Positions 1-4,519 of a DNA stretch of 8,535 bases are shown piece by piece. The notes under the pieces are model-generated. The model made no database searches and had not been told where the DNA came from. It saw nothing but the letters and a program-made list of their open reading frames with translations. This stretch comes from JADJLQ01 sp031417835 (GTDB taxonomy: Bacteria > Bacteroidota > Bacteroidia > Chitinophagales > Saprospiraceae). The stretch spans positions 1 to 8,535 of the forward strand of contig JANOWJ010000024.1 of assembly GCA_031417835.1 (NCBI GenBank). The letters are read 5' to 3'. How positions within the stretch are numbered: position 1 is the stretch's first letter; every line of letters starts with the position of its first letter. A program made the position numbers and the translations under genes.

Positions 1-123
1 GCTAAAGGAGTCAGCGCATCGAGGCTTTCAAGTGTAGGCTGGGGACAAGAGAAACCTGTTGCTGATAACAGAACGGAAGATGGGAAAGCTAAAAACCGTA
101 GAGTAGAAATTGTGAAACTATAA
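1..123 (+). CDS. OmpA-family protein, C-terminal end (partial)
   Basis: The frame is open from the window edge to a TAA at 121-123 and gives the last 40 residues of a protein. The segment reads GVSASRLSSVGWGQEKPVAD, then an N-R-T-E-D-G-K-A-K-N-R-R-V-E-I stretch and a VKL end. The GxGxxxPxxxNxTxxGxxxNRRVEI pattern is the hallmark of the C-terminal peptidoglycan-binding OmpA domain, and the NRRVEI strand is diagnostic. Proteins of this family anchor the outer membrane to the cell wall from the periplasmic side. The start and any N-terminal barrel or repeat domain lie outside the window. This is the only intact-looking plus-strand gene, and it probably marks ordinary chromosome next to the cassette region. 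The family is certain enough; the exact protein cannot be told. Confidence 0.9.
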   Translation, partial: AKGVSASRLSSVGWGQEKPVADNRTEDGKAKNRRVEIVKL

Positions 124-152
124 CTACACTTTTAATTTGCGTTCTGTATGTG

Positions 153-198
153 CCGTCCTATCCCCTTCTCCAAAAAGCGAAGGACAGACGGAATTTTT
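153..198 (+). terminator. possible Rho-independent terminator after the OmpA gene
   Basis: CCGTC (153-157) pairs with GACGG (187-191). An inner CCTTC/GAAGG pairing encloses the loop, and AATTTTT follows at 192-198. The internal loop is irregular, so the call is tentative. The position, 30 bases after the stop codon, is right for a terminator. Confidence 0.35.
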
Positions 199-334
199 CG
201 AGATGCCGTACAAAAATTTTTCTAACATCATCTAAAAAGGGCGATGACATTGAATTTTCAAGGTGATATTCAACAAATTATCATGCTGAAAGCAATTGCT
301 CTCTTACTCTGAAACAGTATCTCCACAATTTAAT

Positions 335-400
335 GAACCGCTGTATACGAGACCCGTACGTACAGTGGTGTGAGAGGCGGACCTCATTGGTGAAAAATCC
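335..400 (+). ncRNA. group II intron 3' fragment (domain V and start of domain VI)
   Basis: Bases 337-369 fold as a textbook domain V. A 9-bp lower helix (ACCGCTGTA with TACAGTGGT) contains a CGC catalytic triad at 339-341, with the expected G.T wobble at G340/T366. A two-base bulge (C359, G360) follows on the 3' side. Above it is a short upper helix (TACG with CGTA) closed by a small loop at 350-354. It is followed by GTGAGAGG, the usual linker into domain VI, but domain VI does not continue normally and no reverse-transcriptase frame lies upstream. This is therefore a truncated intron remnant. Seen: the hairpin. Known: the DV architecture. Inferred: that it is an intron relic. Confidence 0.6.
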
Positions 401-417
401 GGCGCAACACCATAAGT

Positions 418-592
418 GGATTGGATAAATCTTTTTACAATGACTTGTTCAAAACGCCTTGGGTGATCTTTGCCAAACGTCCCTTCGGTGGGCCTAAGCA
501 AGTGATTGAATACCTGGGCCGCTTATACACACAAGGTTGCTATCTCTAACCATCGCATCTTAAGTATCACCGATAGCACTGTGACTTTCCGT
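418..592 (+). pseudogene. IS91-family transposase fragment (Y2_Tnp), frameshifted
   Basis: Two plus-strand frames together give a contiguous match to the C-terminal half of IS91-type transposases. From 418 the frame reads GLDKSFYNDLFKTPWVIFAK, then RPFGGPKQVIEYLGR. After one extra base near 523 the next frame reads YTHKVAISNHRILSITD and STVTF. The FGGPxQVxxYLGRYTHxVAISNHR core is characteristic of this family of rolling-circle, two-tyrosine transposases. The N-terminal zinc-binding region and first catalytic parts are missing, a stop lies just upstream near 391, and the similarity ends at about 592, where a cassette-like boundary begins. It cannot make an active enzyme. A match to a single functional frame is excluded by the frameshift and both truncations. 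Confidence 0.8.
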
Positions 593-602
593 AGGCTGGG
601 CG

Positions 603-764
603 CTATCGTCCGATAGTTTTTAGGTGGGATTGTTTTAATTTGTCCGCAATGTACTTTTTCAATTGTTCCAAAGTCATAGCTTGAGTTTCATCGCTGATTT
701 TGTCGCGAATCTCTCTCATCATTTTCACCGCGTCAAATGTTTTTATTTTCTCTTTAGTCTCCAT
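603..764 (-). CDS. small antitoxin-like protein, 53 aa
   Basis: An ATG at 762-764 opens a 53-residue frame (METKEKIKTFDAVKMMREIR ... YIADKLKQSHLKTIGR) ending in TAG. It is charged, predicted all-helical, and has the FDAVKMMREIRDKIS pattern common in short Bacteroidota proteins encoded beside toxins. That resemblance is from memory and no family is assigned. Its ATG overlaps the stop region of an upstream minus-strand frame (GTGAGTTATGGAGACTAA), the tight coupling typical of toxin-antitoxin or other two-gene cassettes. The ends of this segment are partly complementary (CTATCGTC near 603 and GACGATAG near 857), as in the other cassettes. Start choice: the only ATG at the overlap. Confidence 0.55.
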   Translation of the reverse strand: METKEKIKTFDAVKMMREIRDKISDETQAMTLEQLKKYIADKLKQSHLKTIGR

Positions 765-873
765 AACTCACTAATTCTTGTGGTGTCCGTATCTCAATTG
801 TCGGGTAACCCAGTCTCAAATTTACTGAATTATATCCTTTTATTCTCTCAAGGTTGACGATAGGCGGGCTACT
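754..873 (-). pseudogene. truncated ORF upstream of the small antitoxin-like gene
   Basis: A minus-strand frame ending in TAA at 754-756 reads IVNLERIKGYNSVNLRLGYP, then TIEIRTPQELVSYGD. Its stop overlaps the ATG of the next gene. It has no ATG; the frame simply stays open to the right into the end of higA. A TTG within NLRLG could start only a 21-residue peptide. The 4-bp-type overlap argues that it was once translated together with the downstream gene, so I read it as the tail of a lost partner protein (perhaps a toxin). No family is recognised. The right limit given is approximate and marks where the cassette edge lies. Confidence 0.35.
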
Positions 874-893
874 CGATTGGCGGTTCGTGCCGA

Positions 894-1250
894 TTAGTAA
901 GCCTGAATTAAAACGTCAGTCGGAATATTTAGCTTGTCATGAAGTTGTCTTATCATGTCCAACGATAGTTTTCGCTTTCCGCTTAATATTTCACTTGCTC
1001 TACTCTTAAGTCCAACGACTTTCGCTAAATCTGTCTGAGTATAACCAAGTTGTTCCATTCTGAATTTTATTGCTTCAATTGGGTCAGGTAGGTCGATTGG
1101 GAAATGCTCGTTTTCATATTGGTCAATGAGTATGCCCAATATCTCTAGTTCGTCTCCTTCCTTAGTCCCTTTTTTGGAGTCAAAAATTAATTCAAGTCTG
1201 TCCAACGCTTGTTGGTAGTCCTTTTTAGTCTTTATCGGTTTTAAGTTCAT
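894..1250 (-). CDS. higA: HigA-type antitoxin, XRE-family HTH
   Basis: This 118-residue protein is the DNA-binding antitoxin of a HigBA module: it neutralises the HigB ribonuclease and represses the shared promoter. An N-terminal helical part (KDYQQALDRLELIFD) is followed by a Cro/C1-type helix-turn-helix at about residues 69-108 (GYTQTDLAKVVGLKSRASEI, then LSGKRKLS). The ExxGISNYLS-type recognition region is well kept. The gene follows higB immediately: the higB stop at 1256-1258 overlaps a possible TTG start at 1257-1259. I prefer the ATG at 1248-1250, three codons downstream, because it is the stronger start codon and loses no conserved sequence. Toxin-first order is the normal higBA arrangement. 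The stop lies about 10 bases from the left cassette edge. Length and domain are normal, so it should be functional. Confidence 0.9.
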   Translation of the reverse strand: MNLKPIKTKKDYQQALDRLELIFDSKKGTKEGDELEILGILIDQYENEHFPIDLPDPIEAIKFRMEQLGYTQTDLAKVVGLKSRASEILSGKRKLSLDMIRQLHDKLNIPTDVLIQAY

Positions 1251-1255
1251 AGTCG

Positions 1256-1549
1256 TCAAATTTTATTCGCGTCAATCCTGTCGTAATCTTTATGAGTCCC
1301 AACAAATCTTATCCACATCATTTGATATTGGAAATTTATCTTAACGATTAGTCGATAGTTGTTCCCCTTTATGTTGAAAACAACTCTATTGTCGCCAAGA
1401 ATACTTGCTGTCGGATACTCCCTTTTGATTTCATTGGTATTTTTCCATTCACTCTTTTCAGCTTCTCGATACCAAGATTTAAGTTGTTGTTCGCAGTCTG
1501 AATGTTTTGTCCAAAACTCTCGAAGTATTGCTTTTGAAAGAACTCTCAA
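1256..1549 (-). CDS. higB: HigB-type mRNA interferase toxin
   Basis: The 97-residue protein fits the HigB toxin family (RelE superfold), ribosome-dependent endoribonucleases. It begins MRVLSKAILREFWTKHSDCE, a close match to the usual MRIISxxxLREFWxKHPDAE start. Further on it has QLKSWYREAEKSEWKNTNEI, YPTASILGDNRVVFNIKGN, NYRLIVKINF and the C-terminal MWIRFVGTHKDYDRIDA, in which FxGTHxxYDxID is diagnostic. The start is a TTG at 1547-1549; no ATG or GTG fits, and starting there keeps the family N-terminus exactly. No Shine-Dalgarno is visible, and a TAnnTTTG box lies 16 bases upstream, suggesting a very short leader. It is co-transcribed with higA downstream. The length is typical and no break is seen. 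Confidence 0.92.
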   Translation of the reverse strand: MRVLSKAILREFWTKHSDCEQQLKSWYREAEKSEWKNTNEIKREYPTASILGDNRVVFNIKGNNYRLIVKINFQYQMMWIRFVGTHKDYDRIDANKI

Positions 1550-1564
1550 GTGCTAATCTTTTGT

Positions 1565-1572
1565 CAAAGATA
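1565..1572 (-). promoter_or_regulatory. Bacteroidota-type -7 promoter box for higBA
   Basis: On the minus strand this is TATCTTTG, an exact match to the Bacteroidota -7 consensus TAnnTTTG. It lies 15 bases before the TTG start of higB. No clear TTG -33 box is seen at the expected distance. Confidence 0.4.
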
Positions 1573-1580
1573 ATTGAAAG

Positions 1581-1595
1581 TTCCCGTATTGGGAA
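1581..1595. promoter_or_regulatory. possible HigA operator
   Basis: TTCCC-GTATT-GGGAA is an inverted repeat with 5-bp arms and a 5-base centre, lying directly upstream of the higBA -7 box. HigA-type antitoxins bind such dyads to autoregulate. Assignment rests only on position and symmetry. Confidence 0.35.
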
Positions 1596-1643
1596 GTATT
1601 TTAAGAAAATTTATTGTCAATTTTAGTCGTCCCACGGCATGAC

Positions 1644-1814
1644 CGCCAACGCTGGTGTATGAAACGTAGCGCGGTTTAGGAGCTAAAGCCAAATGACGAA
1701 GGAATGGCTTTAGCGACCTGCTGCGTTTTGTCCCACGTGGCCAAACGAAATTAAGAAACGAAAACTACAAAGCAACACTGAACCAGCGCTATGTTTTCAT
1801 ACACATTGTTAGGT
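1644..1814 (-). repeat. attC-like palindromic element e1
   Basis: The outer boxes are CGCCAAC (1644-1650) and GTTAGGT (1808-1814), the latter a perfect GTTRRRY core. Inside unpaired spacers, the arm GTGTATGAAACGTAGCGC pairs with GCGCTATGTTTTCATACAC, leaving one extra base on the right arm, like the extrahelical base of attC sites. The centre holds an additional perfect 10-bp hairpin (GCTAAAGCCA at 1682-1691 with TGGCTTTAGC at 1705-1714). It also holds a TGTCCCACG...CCAAACG motif (1729-1747) that recurs in e4-e7. At about 171 bp it is long for an attC. Confidence 0.7.
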
Positions 1815-2110
1815 GCTGGGCGGTTCTGTCCGACCGTTATATAAAATTGAGTCTTAGTCGTTAGTTGAAAATTGACTTTGTCACCGAGTCGAAGTCGGTC
1901 ATTGAGTCCATGCGGACGGAGCCGTCCATTGTCAGCAACTCCCTATTGATTTGCCTACGAATCTTAATTCGTAGACGTGTCGCAAGTTTTTGTTTCAGTC
2001 CCGAGTTACATAAAGAACGTTCACTTGTCCGCGTGGAGAAACTTAATAGGGCTTGTCAGTCGTTACTTTTTATTGTCGTGGAGAATTTGTCCCGTGACGA
2101 AGGGCATTGG
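1815..2110. other. ORF-less cassette with three consecutive hairpins
   Basis: Between e1 and e2 neither strand carries a convincing gene. The minus strand has only frames under about 20 codons; a plus-strand frame starting from TTG at 1865 overlaps the cassette edge and has no recognisable composition. Three hairpins follow one another: ACCGA/TCGGT (1883-1899), GGACGG/CCGTCC with a 2-base gap (1914-1927), and CTACGAAT/ATTCGTAG around a CTTA loop (1955-1974). The segment may encode a structured RNA or be a decayed gene. About 17 GTC against 5 GAC words lie on the plus strand (hand count). Confidence 0.5.
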
Positions 2111-2189
2111 CGCTAACGCCTGGCTATGAGCCGTTGCTTTGGCCTCTAAAAATAATTAAAAAAGCAATGGATCATAGCCGTTGTTAGCA
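2111..2189 (-). repeat. attC-like palindromic element e2 (short)
   Basis: The outer boxes are CGCTAAC (2111-2117) and GTTAGCA (2183-2189), a perfect GTTRRRY. The arms GGCTATGAGCCGTTGCTTT and AAAGCAATGGATCATAGCC pair with few mismatches around an AT-rich centre (CTCTAAAAATAATTA). The length of 79 bp is in the classical attC range, and its sequence differs from e4-e7, so this cassette pair probably has a different source. Confidence 0.75.
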
Positions 2190-2199
2190 GCTGGCTTGT

Positions 2200-2496
2200 T
2201 TATGGGAGCTCTAAGTCGGAGGGATTTTGTCGACTGTCCCAAACTCTAATGATTTGGATTTTGTCAACTTCGTTTATATAGAAAATCTTATAACTCCTAA
2301 CGACCTTCACTCTTAAATCTGGATAATCTGTTTCTGTGCCAATCTCTTGAAATTCAGAAATCAATTTGGCCGCTTCATTAAAGAGAATTTCTAATTTCTC
2401 ACTATAAGAGTCCGATCTATTATTGTCAATCCAAAAATTATATATTCTAAATCTGTCCTCAATTGAAGTCTGAGTCCATTCTATTTTCTTAGCCAT
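2200..2496 (-). CDS. ParE/RelE-family toxin
   Basis: This 98-residue protein has the ParE/RelE-like plasmid-stabilisation fold: MAKKIEWTQTSIEDRFRIYN with the W-T-x-x-A/S-x-x-D start, a helical middle (YSEKLEILFNEAAKLISEFQ), GTETDYPDLRVKVVRSYKIF and a C-terminal strand IQIIRVWDSRQNPSDL. The RVxDxRQNPxxL end is diagnostic for the Bacteroidota branch of this toxin family. Members act either on gyrase (ParE) or as ribosome-dependent RNases (RelE); the sequence alone does not decide which. Its ATG (2494-2496) lies inside the last codons of the antitoxin gene, a 16-base overlap, so the two are translationally coupled. The stop lies only 11 bases beyond the e2 core. Length is normal and nothing is broken. 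Confidence 0.88.
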   Translation of the reverse strand: MAKKIEWTQTSIEDRFRIYNFWIDNNRSDSYSEKLEILFNEAAKLISEFQEIGTETDYPDLRVKVVRSYKIFYINEVDKIQIIRVWDSRQNPSDLELP

Positions 2497-2717
2497 TCCT
2501 TAATCATATTGTCAGCGGCCTCTGATGAATAGACCCTAGTCTCTTTGATGTCCTTAAGTCCAATATCAATTGCCTTACGCTCATCAACAGTCAGCCTGTA
2601 AACAGAGTCCATTCCAGATTCTAGGTCCACTAATTTATAAATCTCCTCAAGGATCAATTCGTCCTCAATGGTCGTTATTTTGTTGATTATCTGTAATTTA
2701 AGCTCTGTTGCTGACAT
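2481..2717 (-). CDS. antitoxin of the ParE/RelE pair
   Basis: This is a 78-residue, largely helical protein (MSATELKLQIINKITTIEDE, then LILEEIYKLVDLES) with a C-terminal toxin-binding-like tail containing EAADNMIKEWLRK. The pattern is that of short Bacteroidota antitoxins encoded just before ParE/RelE toxins. It should neutralise the downstream toxin and may repress the operon. I chose the ATG at 2715-2717, preceded by an A-rich AGAAGAATTAAAGAC stretch. An in-frame GTG at 2736-2738 would add seven basic residues but falls nearer the cassette edge. The gene overlaps the toxin start by 16 bases. The segment ends 45 bases further right at e3, leaving little room for a promoter, which must lie within that leader or in e3. 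Confidence 0.82.
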   Translation of the reverse strand: MSATELKLQIINKITTIEDELILEEIYKLVDLESGMDSVYRLTVDERKAIDIGLKDIKETRVYSSEAADNMIKEWLRK

Positions 2718-2776
2718 GTCTTTAATTCTTCTGGTCACCTAAATATCGGTCATCTTCTTGTCCAAAACAAGCTTGC

Positions 2777-2836
2777 TGCTAACGCCAGTGTATGAAACGT
2801 AGGGCACCCCACCATTGCGCAAACATTTTGTTGGCA
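2777..2836 (-). repeat. collapsed, chimeric attC-like element e3
   Basis: The outer boxes TGCTAAC (2777-2783) and GTTGGCA (2830-2836) are present, and the first is the exact complement of GTTAGCA at the other end of the ParE/RelE segment. The left half (AACGCCAGTGTATGAAACGT) is the left arm of the e1 type. The right half (CCATTGCGCAAACATTTTGT) is the right arm of the e4-e7 type. The two halves do not pair with each other, so this 60-bp site should not fold like the others. Confidence 0.65.
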
Positions 2837-2889
2837 ACAGTTGGGTTTCGTCCATTATCGTCATACCTAATCTTTATTTTTTCTGTCGT

Positions 2890-3093
2890 TTAGTTTGAAG
2901 TCCACGTGTTGTCAACTGTAAACGAAGCCTCAGCAATAAGACGCGAAGCGAAGACTTGAATTTTTCGTAATGGTTCTTGTAAATCGTGGCTGGAAATGTA
3001 ATTAAATGATTCAAGTTCTTTGTTGGCAATTACTAATTCTGCTGCCGCGGAGACCAAACTCTCAGTCGTTACGAAACTCTCCGCGTAACAATG
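2890..3093 (-). pseudogene. histidine kinase HisKA fragment
   Basis: The minus-strand frame, open for 67 codons and closed by TAA at 2890-2892, contains AELVIANKELESFNYISSHD followed by LQEPLRKIQVFASRLI. This is the coiled-coil linker and H-box of a Bacteroidota sensor histidine kinase, with the phosphoacceptor His at residue 36 of the open frame. Homology begins near residue 18 and ends abruptly near residue 54 (EASFTVDNTWTSN follows, unlike a kinase). No HATPase domain, sensor domain or ATG is present; a TTG at residue 13 could start a 55-residue peptide. The segment is a gene fragment carried in the composite cassette together with the membrane-protein gene. It cannot autophosphorylate alone; whether it is expressed as a small phosphotransfer decoy is open. 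Confidence 0.65.
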
Positions 3094-3272
3094 TCAAAGT
3101 CCGAGTTTCTTTAGCATTTCTCAACCCTCAAACTATCCGCGGAACTAATCTCTCAACATACACAATACTTTCTGCGGACTGGTCTTAAGTTTATTTTCTT
3201 TATTTCAATTGTCCAAATTGTCTGCATAAAAGGTTATGATTGTCAAAATTGTCCGTTGTTGATTGACAAGTT

Positions 3273-3491
3273 TCAAACATCTTTTGACTCTTGGTCTTTC
3301 TTCTTTTTTGCTGCAATACCTAAGAAACTACCTAAGGCACTTGAAACTAATGCCAAGGTTATTGATAAACCAGAATAGAGATGTGTATTATCACTTCTCC
3401 ATTCGTAGACAACTGTATACCCAATACCAAAAAGTGCTAAACCCAAAAATATCACACTTAAAGTCTTTAATGATTTTGCTGTCAGTTTCAT
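3273..3491 (-). CDS. small two-helix membrane protein, 72 aa
   Basis: The frame starts at ATG 3489-3491 and encodes two hydrophobic helices, at about residues 9-28 (KTLSVIFLGLALFGIGYTVV) and 38-60 (SITLALVSSALGSFLGIA). They are separated by a short polar loop (YEWRSDNTHLYSG) and followed by a cytosolic lysine-rich tail (AKKKKDQESKDV). Both ends are predicted inside the cell. No family is recognised. The ATG overlaps the TGA of a 20-codon frame beginning at 3550 (ATATGA), which may be chance or a leader peptide. The 166 bases between it and e4, and the roughly 180 bases between it and the kinase fragment, hold no other gene. Its composition and length are plausible for a real gene; function unknown. 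Confidence 0.65.
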   Translation of the reverse strand: MKLTAKSLKTLSVIFLGLALFGIGYTVVYEWRSDNTHLYSGLSITLALVSSALGSFLGIAAKKKKDQESKDV

Positions 3492-3658
3492 ATTATTGTT
3501 TCGTTTAGTTTCCCACTTATATGACTTTGGATTGCGCTTCTTAAACTCATGTCAGCCGTAAAGAAACTCTACGCTTAAAAATTTCTTCACTCTATATTCT
3601 CTGTCAACCCAAAACCTTTTCGTTTTATACGTCACTGTCCACGAGGACGCCCCATTGC

Positions 3659-3788
3659 CGGCAACGTTTGTGTTTCTGCAGTGGTGCCTTATCGAAGCCG
3701 CGTCCTGTCCCACGAAACCAAACGTTGAACGAAGATAAAACTTAAAACCAACTCGTCACGGCACCATTGCAGAAACATTTTGTTGTGT
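3659..3788 (-). repeat. attC-like palindromic element e4
   Basis: The outer boxes are CGGCAAC (3659-3665) and GTTGTGT (3782-3788). Spacers of 6 and 5 bases (GTTTGT, ATTTT) are unpaired. The inner arms GTTTCTGCAGTGGTGCC and GGCACCATTGCAGAAAC pair perfectly if one G.T wobble is allowed. The centre of about 80 bases includes TGTCCCACGAAACCAAACG (3706-3724). It is about 97% identical by eye to e5. Confidence 0.78.
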
Positions 3789-3794
3789 GCCGTT

Positions 3795-4358
3795 TCATAG
3801 TCTGATGGACAATTCACACTCACCTGTCCCTTTATTTGGAATTAGTCGAAGTTTGATAATAGTTGGATATTTCGTGCTCATAGAAGTCTTAGGATTACCA
3901 TTTGAGTCAAGCATTTCTTTTCCATATACAATGTGTTCGTGAAATGTCTCAGTTTTTCTTTTCACAATTTTCCAACTTACTTTTTTAAGTTGCGATAGTA
4001 AACTGTCCAGAAATATCTCGCCTTCGGAGATTTTTTTAAAACTTATATAAAGTCGGTCAGAGACCTCATAGACCGAAGTGCTGTCAGCGTATATGGAAGT
4101 AAACCTTTCTAGCCTTCCTCCTCCTGAGGATTTGTCCAAGTAGGGATGCTTGTCAAAATTCAAGATGTACGTATTATTAACTCGAGTTGTGTCGTGTCGG
4201 GTTCTATAGTCCTTCATAGGAACGCCATGTTTAGAAATGAACTCTCTGAACTGTTCGATTTCAAACATTTTCTCATAGAAATCTGAAACACCTTCGTACT
4301 GTCCCAAGCAGTCCGCTGTCCCAAGTGTTAAAAATATTATCGTTAAAATGTTTCTCAC
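3795..4358 (-). CDS. exported protein of unknown function, 187 aa
   Basis: The protein has a signal peptide (MRNILTIIFLTLGTADCLGQ) and then a soluble, mixed alpha/beta mature part: YEGVSDFYEKMFEIEQFREF, a segment with NNTYILNFDKHPYLDKSSGG, SVYEVSDRLYISFKKISEGE and a C-terminal KYPTIIKLRLIPNKGTGECE. The signal peptide ending in LGQ is typical of Bacteroidota, so the protein should be periplasmic or outer-surface. TADC before the cleavage region is not a proper lipobox. I start at GTG 4356-4358, because this places the signal peptide at the N-terminus. A TTG at 4383-4385 lies nine codons upstream, inside the e5 core box, and is the other possibility. The stop is 6 bases from e4, so gene and cassette fit tightly. 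No family is recognised. Confidence 0.75.
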   Translation of the reverse strand: MRNILTIIFLTLGTADCLGQYEGVSDFYEKMFEIEQFREFISKHGVPMKDYRTRHDTTRVNNTYILNFDKHPYLDKSSGGGRLERFTSIYADSTSVYEVSDRLYISFKKISEGEIFLDSLLSQLKKVSWKIVKRKTETFHEHIVYGKEMLDSNGNPKTSMSTKYPTIIKLRLIPNKGTGECELSIRL

Positions 4359-4379
4359 TAGTCTGTCGATTGAAATGGC

Positions 4380-4510
4380 ACACAACGTTTGTGTTTCTGC
4401 AGTGGTGCCTTATCGAAGCCGCGTCCTGTCCCAAGAAACGAAAACGTTGAACGAAGATAAAACTTAAAACCAACTCGTCACGGCACCATTGCAGAAACAT
4501 ATTGTTGTGC
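4380..4510 (-). repeat. attC-like palindromic element e5
   Basis: The outer boxes are ACACAAC (4380-4386) and GTTGTGC (4504-4510), with the same spacers and inner arms as e4 (GTTTCTGCAGTGGTGCC / GGCACCATTGCAGAAAC). It differs from e4 at only a few positions (CAAGAAACGAAAACG in the centre, ACATATTG near the right box). Confidence 0.78.
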
Positions 4511-4519
4511 GTTCGTTTT

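Noticed and set aside
304..501. Minus-strand 65-codon frame.
   Set aside because: It is antisense to the group II intron domain V hairpin and the IS91 transposase fragment, both well supported on the plus strand.
1865..2116. Plus-strand 83-codon frame starting with TTG.
   Set aside because: It runs against the direction of all cassette genes, ends inside the e2 box, has no ribosome binding site and no recognisable protein features; it spans three hairpins.
3488..3550. A 20-codon frame just before the two-helix membrane protein, overlapping its start.
   Set aside because: Too short and without features to support as a gene; mentioned only as a possible leader peptide.
3782..4386. Gene segments as small insertion sequences or MITE-like elements with terminal inverted repeats.
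   Set aside because: No transposase is encoded in them, no target duplications are seen, each segment has different end sequences, and the shared palindromes lie between them, which fits cassettes better.
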